Shown here piece by piece: positions 5,773-14,003 of a DNA stretch of 20,094 bases; the first letter of the stretch is position 1, and every line of letters begins with the position of its first letter. Source of the stretch: an uncultured Lachnospiraceae bacterium. GTDB lineage: Bacteria; Bacillota; Clostridia; Lachnospirales; Lachnospiraceae. Below the pieces are notes generated by a model, which saw only the letters and a list, made by a program, of their open reading frames with translations, searched no databases and was not told the DNA's origin. The stretch lies in assembly GCA_910580195.1 (NCBI GenBank), contig CAJTWA010000061.1, forward strand, positions 1 to 20,094, written 5' to 3'. A program made the position numbers and the translations under genes.

Positions 5773-8700
5773 TTATGAATTTTTAAATTCTATTTCATTA
5801 TGTTGGTATTTATCAGAAATAATTGAAACAACATCCTGAATCACTTTGTCTTCTAAACTATCTGGCATGTGTTCTATCATTTTCTCCCGCAAATCAACCA
5901 CAGTATCTAAGAATTCAGCCGGTAGGCCATCCAAGTTCTCTATGATCTCTTCGCACAACTGATACAACAGTGCATCGCTTTCTAATTTCTCTTCCCATCT
6001 GCAATTGCCCTTCCTGTAATGGGTTATAACATGAAGAATATAAGCGCTCTCAAATACCACCATTTTGTTATCTTCCGCAATTTCATACTCCCAGACTAAA
6101 TCTTTCAGCTTATCAATACAATCCCTTAGGTTCCTATCACTCTGTTTGCAATAATACTGTACGGCCATCCTATGCTTTCTCTTTATCAAGTCCCTTAAAC
6201 TCTGATAGTCATTCATGTTCTTGTATGCCCTAACCGCATCTCTCAGAATATACCATAAATCTCTATCGAATCTGCAATAATCATATTTATCCAAATTTTC
6301 CATTATCAACTTTTCTGCCTGTTGTAAGCAACAAACTTCATCCGCATACTTTTCAACCAGAGAATAGTTTCGGGCAGCATCTTTCCACAGTTCGATACAC
6401 TTTTCCAAACCACCCGTTTCACATTCCGTCTGGGCGATTAAGTAGTAATCGCACTTCATCCTAACCGAATCTACCTGTTCTGAGTTATATTGCGCATCAT
6501 TTGACATAACTTCAGCCATCACAGAATGTACTTTATTAAGAAAATATTTATCTTGCCCTATGGATTCCATATCCTTTATTGCTTCGTTGCAGCACTCCAT
6601 TGCTCTCTTGATTTTTTCATATGGATATTCGTTCCGTAATTCAGCCTCCTTTATTTCCAGCATTATTTTTAACCTTACAGGCTCATCTCCCTTTTCCTTG
6701 TCTTTCAACATCTGAAATAACTCTATTTTCCGTTCTAATTGACGGTTCCATATATCCAAACGTCCCACAATATCTATGATGGATGGATTGCTAAGGGCTT
6801 CTGTACTCAAGTAATCATACAAAAATGGATAAAGCTCTTCATCCAATTCTTCAAGCCTAAGCAATTCAAACAGCATCTTACATTTTTCCCAGTGCCCTTT
6901 TCTAAGTTTTGAATCTTCCTCCACACGGAATAGGTAATAATAAGCCAATAAAACATACGAAACCACATACTCCGAATCTTCCTTATCCACGATTTCATGT
7001 TCCTCGTATGAAATAAGTTCCTGCGCAAAATGTTTTACTTCATCCATCCGGTCCTGTTGTAATAAAATCTTGATGAGGGCAATACAAAGGCCACAAGAAT
7101 AGCTTCCAACCATATCAGGATTTTCTTTTTGCTTTCGGTCTTGGGCTAACACATACTCAATACACTGGATAGCCTTGTCCGGTTCTCCCAGTTTAAGATA
7201 TGCTTCAACTATACTACTGGCAACAAAATCATACGGACATTCTCCTGCTTCACAAGCTTGGTTATAGGCTTCAATTGCTTTTTCGTATTGGCCTTTTGAT
7301 AAATACTCATTTGCCCTGTTTTCTAGTTTTACTTCCCCTGGTTCAATACGGAATACTATCTCATCCGGATTCTTGGAATGTTCTTTTTTATTCTTATCAA
7401 GGCAGCCAATCATCTTTTGATACTCATATGCCTTGTCCATATTTCCATATTTTTCATATCTATATAAAGATAGGAACATATCTTCATCTGAATAAAATTT
7501 CCTCATAAGCATCAGGCTTTTTTCTTTTAAATCATCCGATAAATCTGTCTGCATAATTTTTCCCTGTACATAGTCAAAGATTTCTATCATCCGCCCGAAT
7601 ATTTTTTCTTGCCCAATTGTAGAATCAAAATATAAGGAAAGCACTTGAGCCCCTAATATTCCATCTATCCTATTGCAAGCATCGACGAGCATCATACATT
7701 GTTGGCCCAAATCCCTCTCTTTATAGCAAGTTTCAATAACCTGTTCAAAAATCCCTTTTATCTTTTCTAAAACGTGTTCACAATACTCCTCAAAAGAATC
7801 ATCCTCTAAATCCTCTGAAAACATATCCTCGCACTGTCCTAAAAAATCTATTTTTTTTATTAATGCTTGTACCAATACTTTATAGGAATCTGAATTTTCT
7901 ATGCCCCTGCAAATGGATATCGCTTCTTCTAACTTTTCTATCCTTCCATATTCCAAGCATAGGCGGGCATAGAGAATATCGTTTCCTGTAAGCCTGTTTA
8001 CGAAAATGCCAAATACTCTTCTTTTTATCCTTCCCTCTGAATAATTAGCATCCTCTTCCTTAATATAACCGTACATGCCTTCTGAAACACGGGGGTATGT
8101 TTCTGTTGATGGATGGTAATTTGAATAAATCAAATCCTGAATCACTTGATGCAATGATATTTTATGATTCATTTCGTTATATTCAATCCATCCATGATTA
8201 ATTAGCCTTGATAACCGTCTTTCACAACCGTCTACCCTGCAGATTTTTACAAATAATTCATTTTTGATTCTTATTCCTGCGAATAATGACAATGAGCCAA
8301 TGATTTCTTTTGAAATACTGTCAAAATTAGATATGTCAAAGAGAATCAACAAATGCCTATTTACGCTTTCCACATTCATCTTTCTATCTTTTCTTTGACG
8401 GACAATGGTATCATCTGTATTGGTAACTCCTTCCTTTTGCAAAAAGAGCCCGTACAGCTCTGATGGCATAAATTTTGCGTCACGTAGATATTTGGAAATT
8501 AATTCAACCGTCATCGTATGGCCATCGACAAAATCAATCAGCTTATCAATGAATTTTCTTTCTTCCATCCCATAATTGCAATCATTGTAATAGGAAAAGA
8601 GTTTCACCAGTTCTCCACTGTTTGAGATACGCCCAACGTTTATTTGCCTAAAATTATAATCCCTAAAATCCGTTCTTGTCGTAAATAAGAACTTACATGG

Positions 8701-10044
8701 GCACTCCAATAGTTCCTCTAATCTGTCATCCGATTCCACATCAAAGTTATCAATTATAATCAAATCTCTATCTGAAGCCGTTTCCTTTAATATACTCATA
8801 AGACGTAAAAAAACGTCTTTTTCACATTCTCCCTCTTCCAAGCCGAATTTATGAAATACTAATTCCTGAGATATGGTTTGTTCTAAGCACTGATCATAAT
8901 ATGCAAATGATACTGTGTCATAATAATCCTTATACTCATCTGCATATCTTTTGGCTAGTTCAGTTTTCCCAATGCCTCCGATACCAGAAATGAAAACCAC
9001 TTGGTTTTCACCCAGAGCATTATGGATCTCAGATAGCTCTTCAAACCGGCCAACAAAACAAGCAGAGTTATACTGAAAATTGCTAAGAAGATATTGTTCC
9101 TCCAAATTTGACAACTTTATTAGCTTATCCAATTCATCAATCAATATTTTCATGTCTGGCCAACGATTTCGGGCAGAAGCCGATAATGTCTTATGAAAAA
9201 AACGTGATAATCTACGGAAAAGTTCTGGACGGTATGATTCACTATAATAAACCATATTAGTAAAGGAATATCCACTTGAAATACGGCAATCTTCTATCTT
9301 AGGGCTTCTGCCAAATATTTTGGCAAAGAGGATTGCCCCAATTGCATATACATCTGTATGCGTACCCACCATATGTATCTGTCCCTGGACTTGTTCTGGA
9401 GCAGAATATCCCTCTGAGTATGATAATTCTATTATTTTTCCATCCTTTAATTGGTCAATACGGACAGCAGAATCAAAATCAAATAAATATATATGTTCTG
9501 GCGTTTCTGGTATAACAAAAATATTTTCCGGTTTTAAATCCAAATGCAAAAAACCCGCTTCATGATATTTCTTTATGGCTGTAGCCAAACTCTTTACATG
9601 TTCAAAAACTTCCATTAATGATTTATCACAGTATTTACCATATTCCATTCCCTCATCCAAGGCCATAATGGCATAATACGTATTGTTAACCTCAAAGATA
9701 TCTGTCGAATTAATAGTTGAATTCGTTAAGCCCAGTGTGTTCCTAAATACAATCCCTTGAAAGTAAGTTTTTCTAAACCGTTGTTTTGCTAGTGCAAACT
9801 TATCCATAAATTCTTCAGCACATGATAAATTATTATTCCCATCGCGTCCTAAAGGCAGACTGATAGGATATAATTCTTTAATTCTTACCCTATGCATGAT
9901 ATTAGCACTATCATATAACATCCCATCATATACAATGCAAGAAGCGCCTCTTCCAATTTCATTCATAATCTGAATTTTACTATCTTGTACAAATTTTATC
10001 CAATATCCGCTAGACAGCGCTTTTCTATTATCTATCATTTTCAT
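5773..10044 (-). CDS. Ser/Thr protein kinase - STAND (NB-ARC-like) NTPase - TPR protein
   Basis: This 1423-residue protein is built like an NLR-type signalling protein. Residues about 20-310 are a Hanks-type kinase: Gly-loop GRGASCIVYDG (31-41), Lys56 in VRIKEL, HLDLKPEN (167-174, catalytic Asp169), DFD (189-191) in place of DFG, and SAPEQ (214-218). Residues about 325-520 are a STAND/NB-ARC NTPase: VGRFEEL (331-337), Walker A SGIGGIGKT (353-361), Walker B LIIIDNFD (428-435), the FTTR sensor (454-457) and a GHTMTVEL segment (508-515). A winged-helix segment follows (about 560-645, ending near HGWIEYNEM...ISLHQVIQD). The rest is alpha-helical with TPR-like units, clearest at 909-970. No membrane helix is evident, so it is probably cytosolic. 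The first ATG is only 3 bp from GAGGAG; the ATG two codons later (10038) has better spacing. Family knowledge: STAND proteins oligomerise on ligand sensing. Defence or regulatory function is inference. Confidence 0.9.
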   Translation of the reverse strand: MKMIDNRKALSSGYWIKFVQDSKIQIMNEIGRGASCIVYDGMLYDSANIMHRVRIKELYPISLPLGRDGNNNLSCAEEFMDKFALAKQRFRKTYFQGIVFRNTLGLTNSTINSTDIFEVNNTYYAIMALDEGMEYGKYCDKSLMEVFEHVKSLATAIKKYHEAGFLHLDLKPENIFVIPETPEHIYLFDFDSAVRIDQLKDGKIIELSYSEGYSAPEQVQGQIHMVGTHTDVYAIGAILFAKIFGRSPKIEDCRISSGYSFTNMVYYSESYRPELFRRLSRFFHKTLSASARNRWPDMKILIDELDKLIKLSNLEEQYLLSNFQYNSACFVGRFEELSEIHNALGENQVVFISGIGGIGKTELAKRYADEYKDYYDTVSFAYYDQCLEQTISQELVFHKFGLEEGECEKDVFLRLMSILKETASDRDLIIIDNFDVESDDRLEELLECPCKFLFTTRTDFRDYNFRQINVGRISNSGELVKLFSYYNDCNYGMEERKFIDKLIDFVDGHTMTVELISKYLRDAKFMPSELYGLFLQKEGVTNTDDTIVRQRKDRKMNVESVNRHLLILFDISNFDSISKEIIGSLSLFAGIRIKNELFVKICRVDGCERRLSRLINHGWIEYNEMNHKISLHQVIQDLIYSNYHPSTETYPRVSEGMYGYIKEEDANYSEGRIKRRVFGIFVNRLTGNDILYARLCLEYGRIEKLEEAISICRGIENSDSYKVLVQALIKKIDFLGQCEDMFSEDLEDDSFEEYCEHVLEKIKGIFEQVIETCYKERDLGQQCMMLVDACNRIDGILGAQVLSLYFDSTIGQEKIFGRMIEIFDYVQGKIMQTDLSDDLKEKSLMLMRKFYSDEDMFLSLYRYEKYGNMDKAYEYQKMIGCLDKNKKEHSKNPDEIVFRIEPGEVKLENRANEYLSKGQYEKAIEAYNQACEAGECPYDFVASSIVEAYLKLGEPDKAIQCIEYVLAQDRKQKENPDMVGSYSCGLCIALIKILLQQDRMDEVKHFAQELISYEEHEIVDKEDSEYVVSYVLLAYYYLFRVEEDSKLRKGHWEKCKMLFELLRLEELDEELYPFLYDYLSTEALSNPSIIDIVGRLDIWNRQLERKIELFQMLKDKEKGDEPVRLKIMLEIKEAELRNEYPYEKIKRAMECCNEAIKDMESIGQDKYFLNKVHSVMAEVMSNDAQYNSEQVDSVRMKCDYYLIAQTECETGGLEKCIELWKDAARNYSLVEKYADEVCCLQQAEKLIMENLDKYDYCRFDRDLWYILRDAVRAYKNMNDYQSLRDLIKRKHRMAVQYYCKQSDRNLRDCIDKLKDLVWEYEIAEDNKMVVFESAYILHVITHYRKGNCRWEEKLESDALLYQLCEEIIENLDGLPAEFLDTVVDLREKMIEHMPDSLEDKVIQDVVSIISDKYQHNEIEFKNS

Positions 10045-10178
10045 AATCTCCTCGCCTTCACATTAACTTTTTGAATTGTATATATTTTCCTATCTATCAG
10101 CATACTTTTCACCTCCATATGATATCTGACAGTGAAGAATATACCCAATACTGTGTACGAGTTTGTAATTGCGATTTC

Positions 10179-10252
10179 CCTATAGGATATTTTACTATAA
10201 AATGTCAAATTTTCTATAGAAATTTTGACATTTTCACCATATAATATATTTT
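10179..10252. promoter_or_regulatory. Divergent promoter region with a 36-bp near-perfect palindrome
   Basis: Bases 10199-10234 form a 36-bp palindrome with one mismatched pair, centred on CTATAG. Each arm contains TTGACA, one per strand. Rightward, TTGACA (10225-10230), 16 bases, then TATTTT (10247-10252) serves the HTH gene. Leftward, TTGACA (10208-10203), 18 bases, then TATAGG (10184-10179) could serve the kinase gene, although that -10 box is weak. A second CTATAG sits at 10180-10185, 34 bp from the first. A protein bound at the palindrome would cover both -35 boxes. Confidence 0.7.
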
Positions 10253-10288
10253 AAGGATTTTATAATTATTACGAAAGGATGATTGCAA

Positions 10289-11566
10289 GTGAACTATACG
10301 CAATTCAACGAAAACAGCCTCCATCAATTCAAAAATGAAGATGATATCTATGAAGCAATTGATTTCTTAAAAGACCCATCCAACTTTAGGAATTTTGATG
10401 AGGGGTTGGTTGAACTAATGCACCGGAAGGGATATTCTACGGAACTTAATGTATTTGAACTCTCTGGCATTTTATATTCAGAACTTCAAAACATCGGTTC
10501 TTCTATTTCACGTACCACAATAGGCTCTTGGTTCCAAGGCACGCACCGGCCAAAAATAGAAGCTGGATATCGGAAACAAATATATGAAATATGTTTTGCA
10601 TTAAAGCTTAATTGTGATGAAACCAAATGGTTTTTCCAACATGTATATTATGACCGTGCATTTAATTGCCACACAATCACTGAATCAGTCTACTTTTTTT
10701 CATTTTTAAATAACTTACCGTATACTGAGGCCCAAGAAATTATAAATATCATTGAAAGCGCACCAAGCCCATCCATTTTTTCGCCGGTAAAGAATTACAC
10801 ACAGTTTTCAAGGAGCCAAATTGAATCCTTTCATTCCAAAGATGAACTTATTCGTTTTTTAACCTACCATAAATCCAACTATGAATCTTGGAACCAAAGT
10901 TCATTCGCAGAAATACAAAACAGGATGAACGAGTTAATTCCTACTGATTTAGGGAAAAAAGAAATTAGCAACGTTAAGCGTACAATTACGAGAAAGAATA
11001 CCATTGTTGGCGTGATTCCTAAACTATCCTGCCAAAAGGAATGGGGGCTTATCATGCAGGAATTCTTTTCCTCTGTCATTTGCCCCGAGGATTTAGAATA
11101 TATATCCGGGCTAAATATCCAATCCAATGCATTTATATTGAAACGCATACTAAGCCCTTCCTCCTGTGAGGTAAAAATAGATAAAACAAGCGTCCCATAC
11201 ATAGTAAAAAATAATTTTCCTACACGGAAAACCATGTCAGACATACTGTCAGCAGAGAAAATATCCCATTCCAAATCTTATGACAGCATACGGAAAGTAA
11301 TCATTCTTTTAAACTTTTATATTTTCTGGGTCCGGGTTGACTTAGGGTATACAAATTACTTACAGGAAGAACAAGATTGTCCTGATAATATTCTCTACGA
11401 TGCATTTATCAAAGAAATGGATGCAACACTCTATAACTGCGGTTATGAATATTTATACGCTGGAAATCCTTACGATTGGCTTTTCATGTGTGCAGCGCTA
11501 ACAGAAAAACCATTAAGGTATTTCCGGGATTGCATGATTGAAATTCAGTCAGAAGATGAAGATTAA
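10289..11566 (+). CDS. HTH protein divergent from the kinase-STAND-TPR gene
   Basis: The protein has 425 residues. The N-terminal third holds an HTH-like stretch with SRTTIGSWFQGTHRPKIEAG, in which the SRTTIGSWF segment reads as a recognition helix, followed by a helical segment (IYEICFALKLNCDETKWFF). The C-terminal part is helical and ends with a striking YLYAGNPYDWLFMCAALTEK motif. I recall similar HTH proteins in Lachnospiraceae but know no named function for them. GTG at 10289 is chosen as start because AAGGA lies nine bases upstream; the in-frame TTG at 10283 is only three bases from it. The gene is transcribed away from the kinase gene, and the shared palindrome makes it the natural candidate regulator of both. 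The C-terminal domain could sense a ligand or bind the STAND protein (inference). Confidence 0.75.
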   Translation: MNYTQFNENSLHQFKNEDDIYEAIDFLKDPSNFRNFDEGLVELMHRKGYSTELNVFELSGILYSELQNIGSSISRTTIGSWFQGTHRPKIEAGYRKQIYEICFALKLNCDETKWFFQHVYYDRAFNCHTITESVYFFSFLNNLPYTEAQEIINIIESAPSPSIFSPVKNYTQFSRSQIESFHSKDELIRFLTYHKSNYESWNQSSFAEIQNRMNELIPTDLGKKEISNVKRTITRKNTIVGVIPKLSCQKEWGLIMQEFFSSVICPEDLEYISGLNIQSNAFILKRILSPSSCEVKIDKTSVPYIVKNNFPTRKTMSDILSAEKISHSKSYDSIRKVIILLNFYIFWVRVDLGYTNYLQEEQDCPDNILYDAFIKEMDATLYNCGYEYLYAGNPYDWLFMCAALTEKPLRYFRDCMIEIQSEDED

Positions 11567-11637
11567 GAAGGCATGTGCCGCCTGCAATTACCATAACTTT
11601 GATATGCATAGCTTCCCTATCCTTAAGATGGGGTGTT

Positions 11638-12420
11638 TCACACGTTTTTACACGATTTGCCATCTTTTATCATTTGCAGCATATATTCCGCAAATTTTTG
11701 TGTTTCCATTTTTCCTAAATAGCCGAAATCCATCTCAGTCCCAAGCGCGTAGCTTTGTACTGCATTTGAGATGAAAGCATGGTATTGGGCTGGAAGGTTT
11801 TGCAACGCCCACTCTCCGCCCTGCTTTTTCGAAAGGTTGGAACCGTCTTTGAGGAAAGCGGCAGCCCTGCATAAATTCAGGATTACATAAACAGGCTCTT
11901 CCAATATCCCTTCCCTAGCTCCCTTAACATCAGACCAAATGCTGTCAATGAAATCTTTTCTTGGCACATCAGCGAATACATCATTGATTGCTTTTCCTTG
12001 CAATACAATGCCGTATTCCTTGATGTTTTTAAAATGCGCAGCCAAATCCTTATCTGTGCCATTCATTTTTTGGACATAATCGGTTGGGTCTTCCATAAAC
12101 CATTGCAGATGTGCATTGGAAAAATGTAATTCAAATGGCGTGGGATAAAGAAAATCCCTGCAATATTCTTCCTTGACAATGCTCAATTCAATCCCTTTGC
12201 TTGGGGCTTTCTTATTCCATGCTGCGATATGTTCCATAAACTGCAATTTTTGCATGTCCGTGATGTTATTTCTAATTACAAGAATGAAATCAATATCACT
12301 TTTCTTTGGGTTAAAACACCCCATCGCCAATGAGCCATGCAGATAGATGCCTGTAAGGTCCTCCTGAAAAATTATTTCGCTTTTGCTAACAATTTCATCT
12401 AACAGTTCCTGATATGGCAT
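11638..12420 (-). CDS. AadA-like aminoglycoside (streptomycin/spectinomycin) nucleotidyltransferase
   Basis: The protein has 260 residues, the usual length for the ANT(3'')/ANT(9) AadA group. These enzymes transfer AMP from ATP to a hydroxyl of streptomycin and/or spectinomycin in the cytoplasm. The nucleotidyltransferase signature is LHGSLAMGCFNPKKSDIDF, with Gly29-Ser30 and the metal-binding Asp42 and Asp44; Glu78 in GIELSIV fits the catalytic base. The C-terminal half has AadA-type motifs: ELHF, VLNLCRAAAF, and GGEWALQNLPAQYHAFISNA. The frame is open eight codons further upstream, but the ATG at 12420 is preferred because AAGGAG lies eight bases ahead. It converges on the HTH gene with a 71-bp gap and shows no integron or transposon context. 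It may be an intrinsic homolog of uncertain resistance activity. Confidence 0.85.
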   Translation of the reverse strand: MPYQELLDEIVSKSEIIFQEDLTGIYLHGSLAMGCFNPKKSDIDFILVIRNNITDMQKLQFMEHIAAWNKKAPSKGIELSIVKEEYCRDFLYPTPFELHFSNAHLQWFMEDPTDYVQKMNGTDKDLAAHFKNIKEYGIVLQGKAINDVFADVPRKDFIDSIWSDVKGAREGILEEPVYVILNLCRAAAFLKDGSNLSKKQGGEWALQNLPAQYHAFISNAVQSYALGTEMDFGYLGKMETQKFAEYMLQMIKDGKSCKNV

Positions 12421-12471
12421 AACACCCTCTCCTTTTTCATGCAATTATTTAGGTGCAGTTCTATACATGCC

Positions 12472-12506
12472 AAAACAGTTTCCCGCTGGCAGCAGGAAAC
12501 TGTTTT
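12472..12506. terminator. Strong bidirectional hairpin terminator
   Basis: AAAACAGTTTCC (12472-12483) and GGAAACTGTTTT (12495-12506) form a perfect 12-bp stem around an 11-nt loop. The A/T ends make it work as an intrinsic terminator in either direction. It follows the SEC-C gene and precedes the AadA-like gene on the minus strand, so those two genes are probably separate units. Confidence 0.75.
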
Positions 12507-12561
12507 CGGAGGCTTGCTGTGTTAGGCAGCTGCAGCATTACATTCTGCGAAAGCTATCAAT

Positions 12562-12640
12562 CCGCTGCCCAAAAGCGTACGGCTGTTACCGAACCGCTGC
12601 CCAAAGGCATACGGCTTCTACCGGGCCGCTGCCCGGCCGC
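12562..12640. repeat. 32-bp imperfect tandem repeat at the 3' end of the SEC-C gene
   Basis: CCGCTGCCCAAAAGCGTACG begins copy one (12562-12593) and CCGCTGCCCAAAGGCATACG begins copy two (12594-12625). A partial third copy, CCGCTGCCCGGCCGC, lies inside the coding region. The stop codon at 12620-12618 is within copy two, so the Ala/Arg tail of the protein is made of repeat sequence. Confidence 0.75.
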
Positions 12641-13130
12641 AGCATTTTTTATATTTCTTCCCGCTGCCGCAGGGGCATGGGTCGTTGGGGTAAACCTTAT
12701 CCCCTTTTACGATGGTGCCGGACTTTTTCTGCTCTAAGTAGAGCCGGTGCCTTGTTTCCTCATCGTAAATCTTTTCCCACTGGGGAAGGTTGTAGAGCCA
12801 GTCTGCTTTGGCGTCTACCATGTTTTTGTAAAGTTTTTCCTTGTCAAAGGCAAGGCTTACGTGGGTGTCCTCTTCCATTTCCTCAATGGGGTTCGGGGTA
12901 ACTAAGCTGTCGTTGATCCCGTCCAAAAACCCGGTCATGTCCATGATGGACAGGCTGTATTTCTCGGCCAGTTCCTTCACTGTCCCCTCGACTGCTTGGT
13001 CTGGCTCTTCCAGCAACTGCTCATACACGCCCTTTTCCAGCAGGAAATACCTCTGCCAGAACTTCTGGAGTTCCCCTTTATTGGTTTCCTGATTGTATGC
13101 AATATCTTTCCACTGCTCTAATAATGCCAT
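12618..13130 (-). CDS. SEC-C motif protein
   Basis: The protein has 170 residues. The C-terminus carries a textbook SEC-C zinc-binding motif, NDPCPCGSGKKYKKCCGR, the same module found at the end of SecA and in many stand-alone proteins. The N-terminal 130 residues are helical and acidic (WKDIAYNQETNKGELQKFWQ, then EQLLEEPDQAVEGTVKELAE) and resemble the helical domain of short Clostridia SEC-C proteins of unknown function. The start is ATG at 13130 with GGATGG eight bases upstream. The frame runs upstream to 13235, but that part is Arg/Pro-rich and looks non-coding. A small frame ends two bases before this start, which may couple their translation. The tail RAAAR comes from a tandem repeat. 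Confidence 0.8.
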   Translation of the reverse strand: MALLEQWKDIAYNQETNKGELQKFWQRYFLLEKGVYEQLLEEPDQAVEGTVKELAEKYSLSIMDMTGFLDGINDSLVTPNPIEEMEEDTHVSLAFDKEKLYKNMVDAKADWLYNLPQWEKIYDEETRHRLYLEQKKSGTIVKGDKVYPNDPCPCGSGKKYKKCCGRAAAR

Positions 13131-13131
13131 A

Positions 13132-13275
13132 TCAAATACCATCCTTTGCCGCTTTTCTAAATTCTGCACTTCCCGTGCATGGTTTCTTTGCCGCCCCCCC
13201 AAGCCTGTCCGAAGGGGCTGGGGCTGCAGCGCCATTTTGGGCTAAAATGCCTTGGCTTTTCCTAGTATAACTCAT
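13132..13275 (-). CDS. Possible small protein coupled to the SEC-C gene
   Basis: This 47-residue frame begins MSYTRKSQGILAQNGAAAPA and ends FRKAAKDGI. GGAGG lies three bases before the ATG, which is closer than ideal. Its TGA stop is two bases from the SEC-C start, a layout seen in translationally coupled genes. There is no recognisable domain; it is basic and low in complexity, so coding status is doubtful. Confidence 0.25.
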   Translation of the reverse strand: MSYTRKSQGILAQNGAAAPAPSDRLGGAAKKPCTGSAEFRKAAKDGI

Positions 13276-13552
13276 TTTCCTCCGTTTTCCAAGGACTTTT
13301 TTCAGATTATGGGCAGGCTCCAAGGATTATTTTTGCCCATAGCCCATATCCCTCCTTGGCGGCAAAAAATAGAACATATAGATTTTCCGTTCCTATATGC
13401 CCTAACACTGCTGCTGTATTTTATTTCGCCTATTATGGCTCATTATGCCAATTGCAAAACTCTTGTTTCCATTGAAAACTAAATTTTTCGTGAAAATTCT
13501 TCTATTCCGCTGATTCTTTCCCTTGCGGCTTTTATCCTGAAACTTTGCACTA

Positions 13553-13590
13553 AAAATCCCCTGCCGGGCCAAAGCCTAACAGGGGATTTT
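13553..13590. terminator. Hairpin terminator in the long intergenic gap
   Basis: AAAATCCCCTG (13553-13563) pairs perfectly with CAGGGGATTTT (13580-13590) around a 16-nt loop. A/T-rich ends allow function on either strand. It sits in a gap (13276-14003) with no convincing protein gene, so it may end an unseen small RNA or insulate the plus-strand promoter at 13746. Nothing else is evident in 13276-13550. Confidence 0.65.
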
Positions 13591-13745
13591 AAAAAGGGGA
13601 GGATAAGTATTTAACCTTATCTTTGGTTCAAAGCATCTTGCTTTTTCTCCGTCCAAGACAAGTGGGGGCTTTGTCCTGTCCGGATGATAGTAGTATGGGC
13701 AGATTCACGGCTTTTATTCCGATAATTATAAAAAAATTAAAATTT

Positions 13746-13775
13746 TTGCAATTTTTCTTTTTGCTGTGTTAAAAT
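13746..13775 (+). promoter_or_regulatory. Probable promoter of the spermidine-synthase-like gene
   Basis: TTGCAA (13746-13751), an 18-base spacer and TAAAAT (13770-13775) lie within an A/T-rich run. The start would be near 13782, giving a leader of about 220 nt. The leader holds a GGCAGGGA/TCCCTGCC pair (13803-13810 with 13842-13849), then the 60-bp repeats. Confidence 0.45.
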
Positions 13776-13847
13776 AGGGATATGCGCCTATGGATGAAAA
13801 GTGGCAGGGAAGGATACCAGCTACCCGATGCAAAGCCCCTGTCCCTG

Positions 13848-13966
13848 CCGGAAAATCCCTTGCTGCTGCACCGCATGAAAATGCATAGCTTTCCTGTAAG
13901 GGCACAACCGGAAAATCCTCACGCTGCATCCTAGAAAAATGCATAGGTTTCCTATGCAGGCACAAA
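13848..13966 (+). repeat. 60-bp tandem duplication in the leader, second copy forming a hairpin
   Basis: Two diverged copies begin CCGGAAAATCC (13848 and 13908). They share AAAATGCATAG, TTTCCT and GGCACAA at the same offsets. In copy two, TGCATAGG (13940-13947) and CCTATGCA (13951-13958) form a perfect 8-bp stem with a TTT loop; in copy one the pairing is broken. The repeat ends about 38 bases before the ATG. Confidence 0.7.
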
Positions 13967-14003
13967 ACACATCCCCTATCAAAAACATAAAAGGTGGTAA
14001 CTT

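Noticed and set aside
12453..12901. Plus-strand frames opposite the SEC-C gene
   Set aside because: Composition and position show they are shadows of the minus-strand gene and the hairpin.
13726..13965. Minus-strand frame over the 60-bp repeats
   Set aside because: It is made of repeat sequence in the plus-strand leader and has no start signal.
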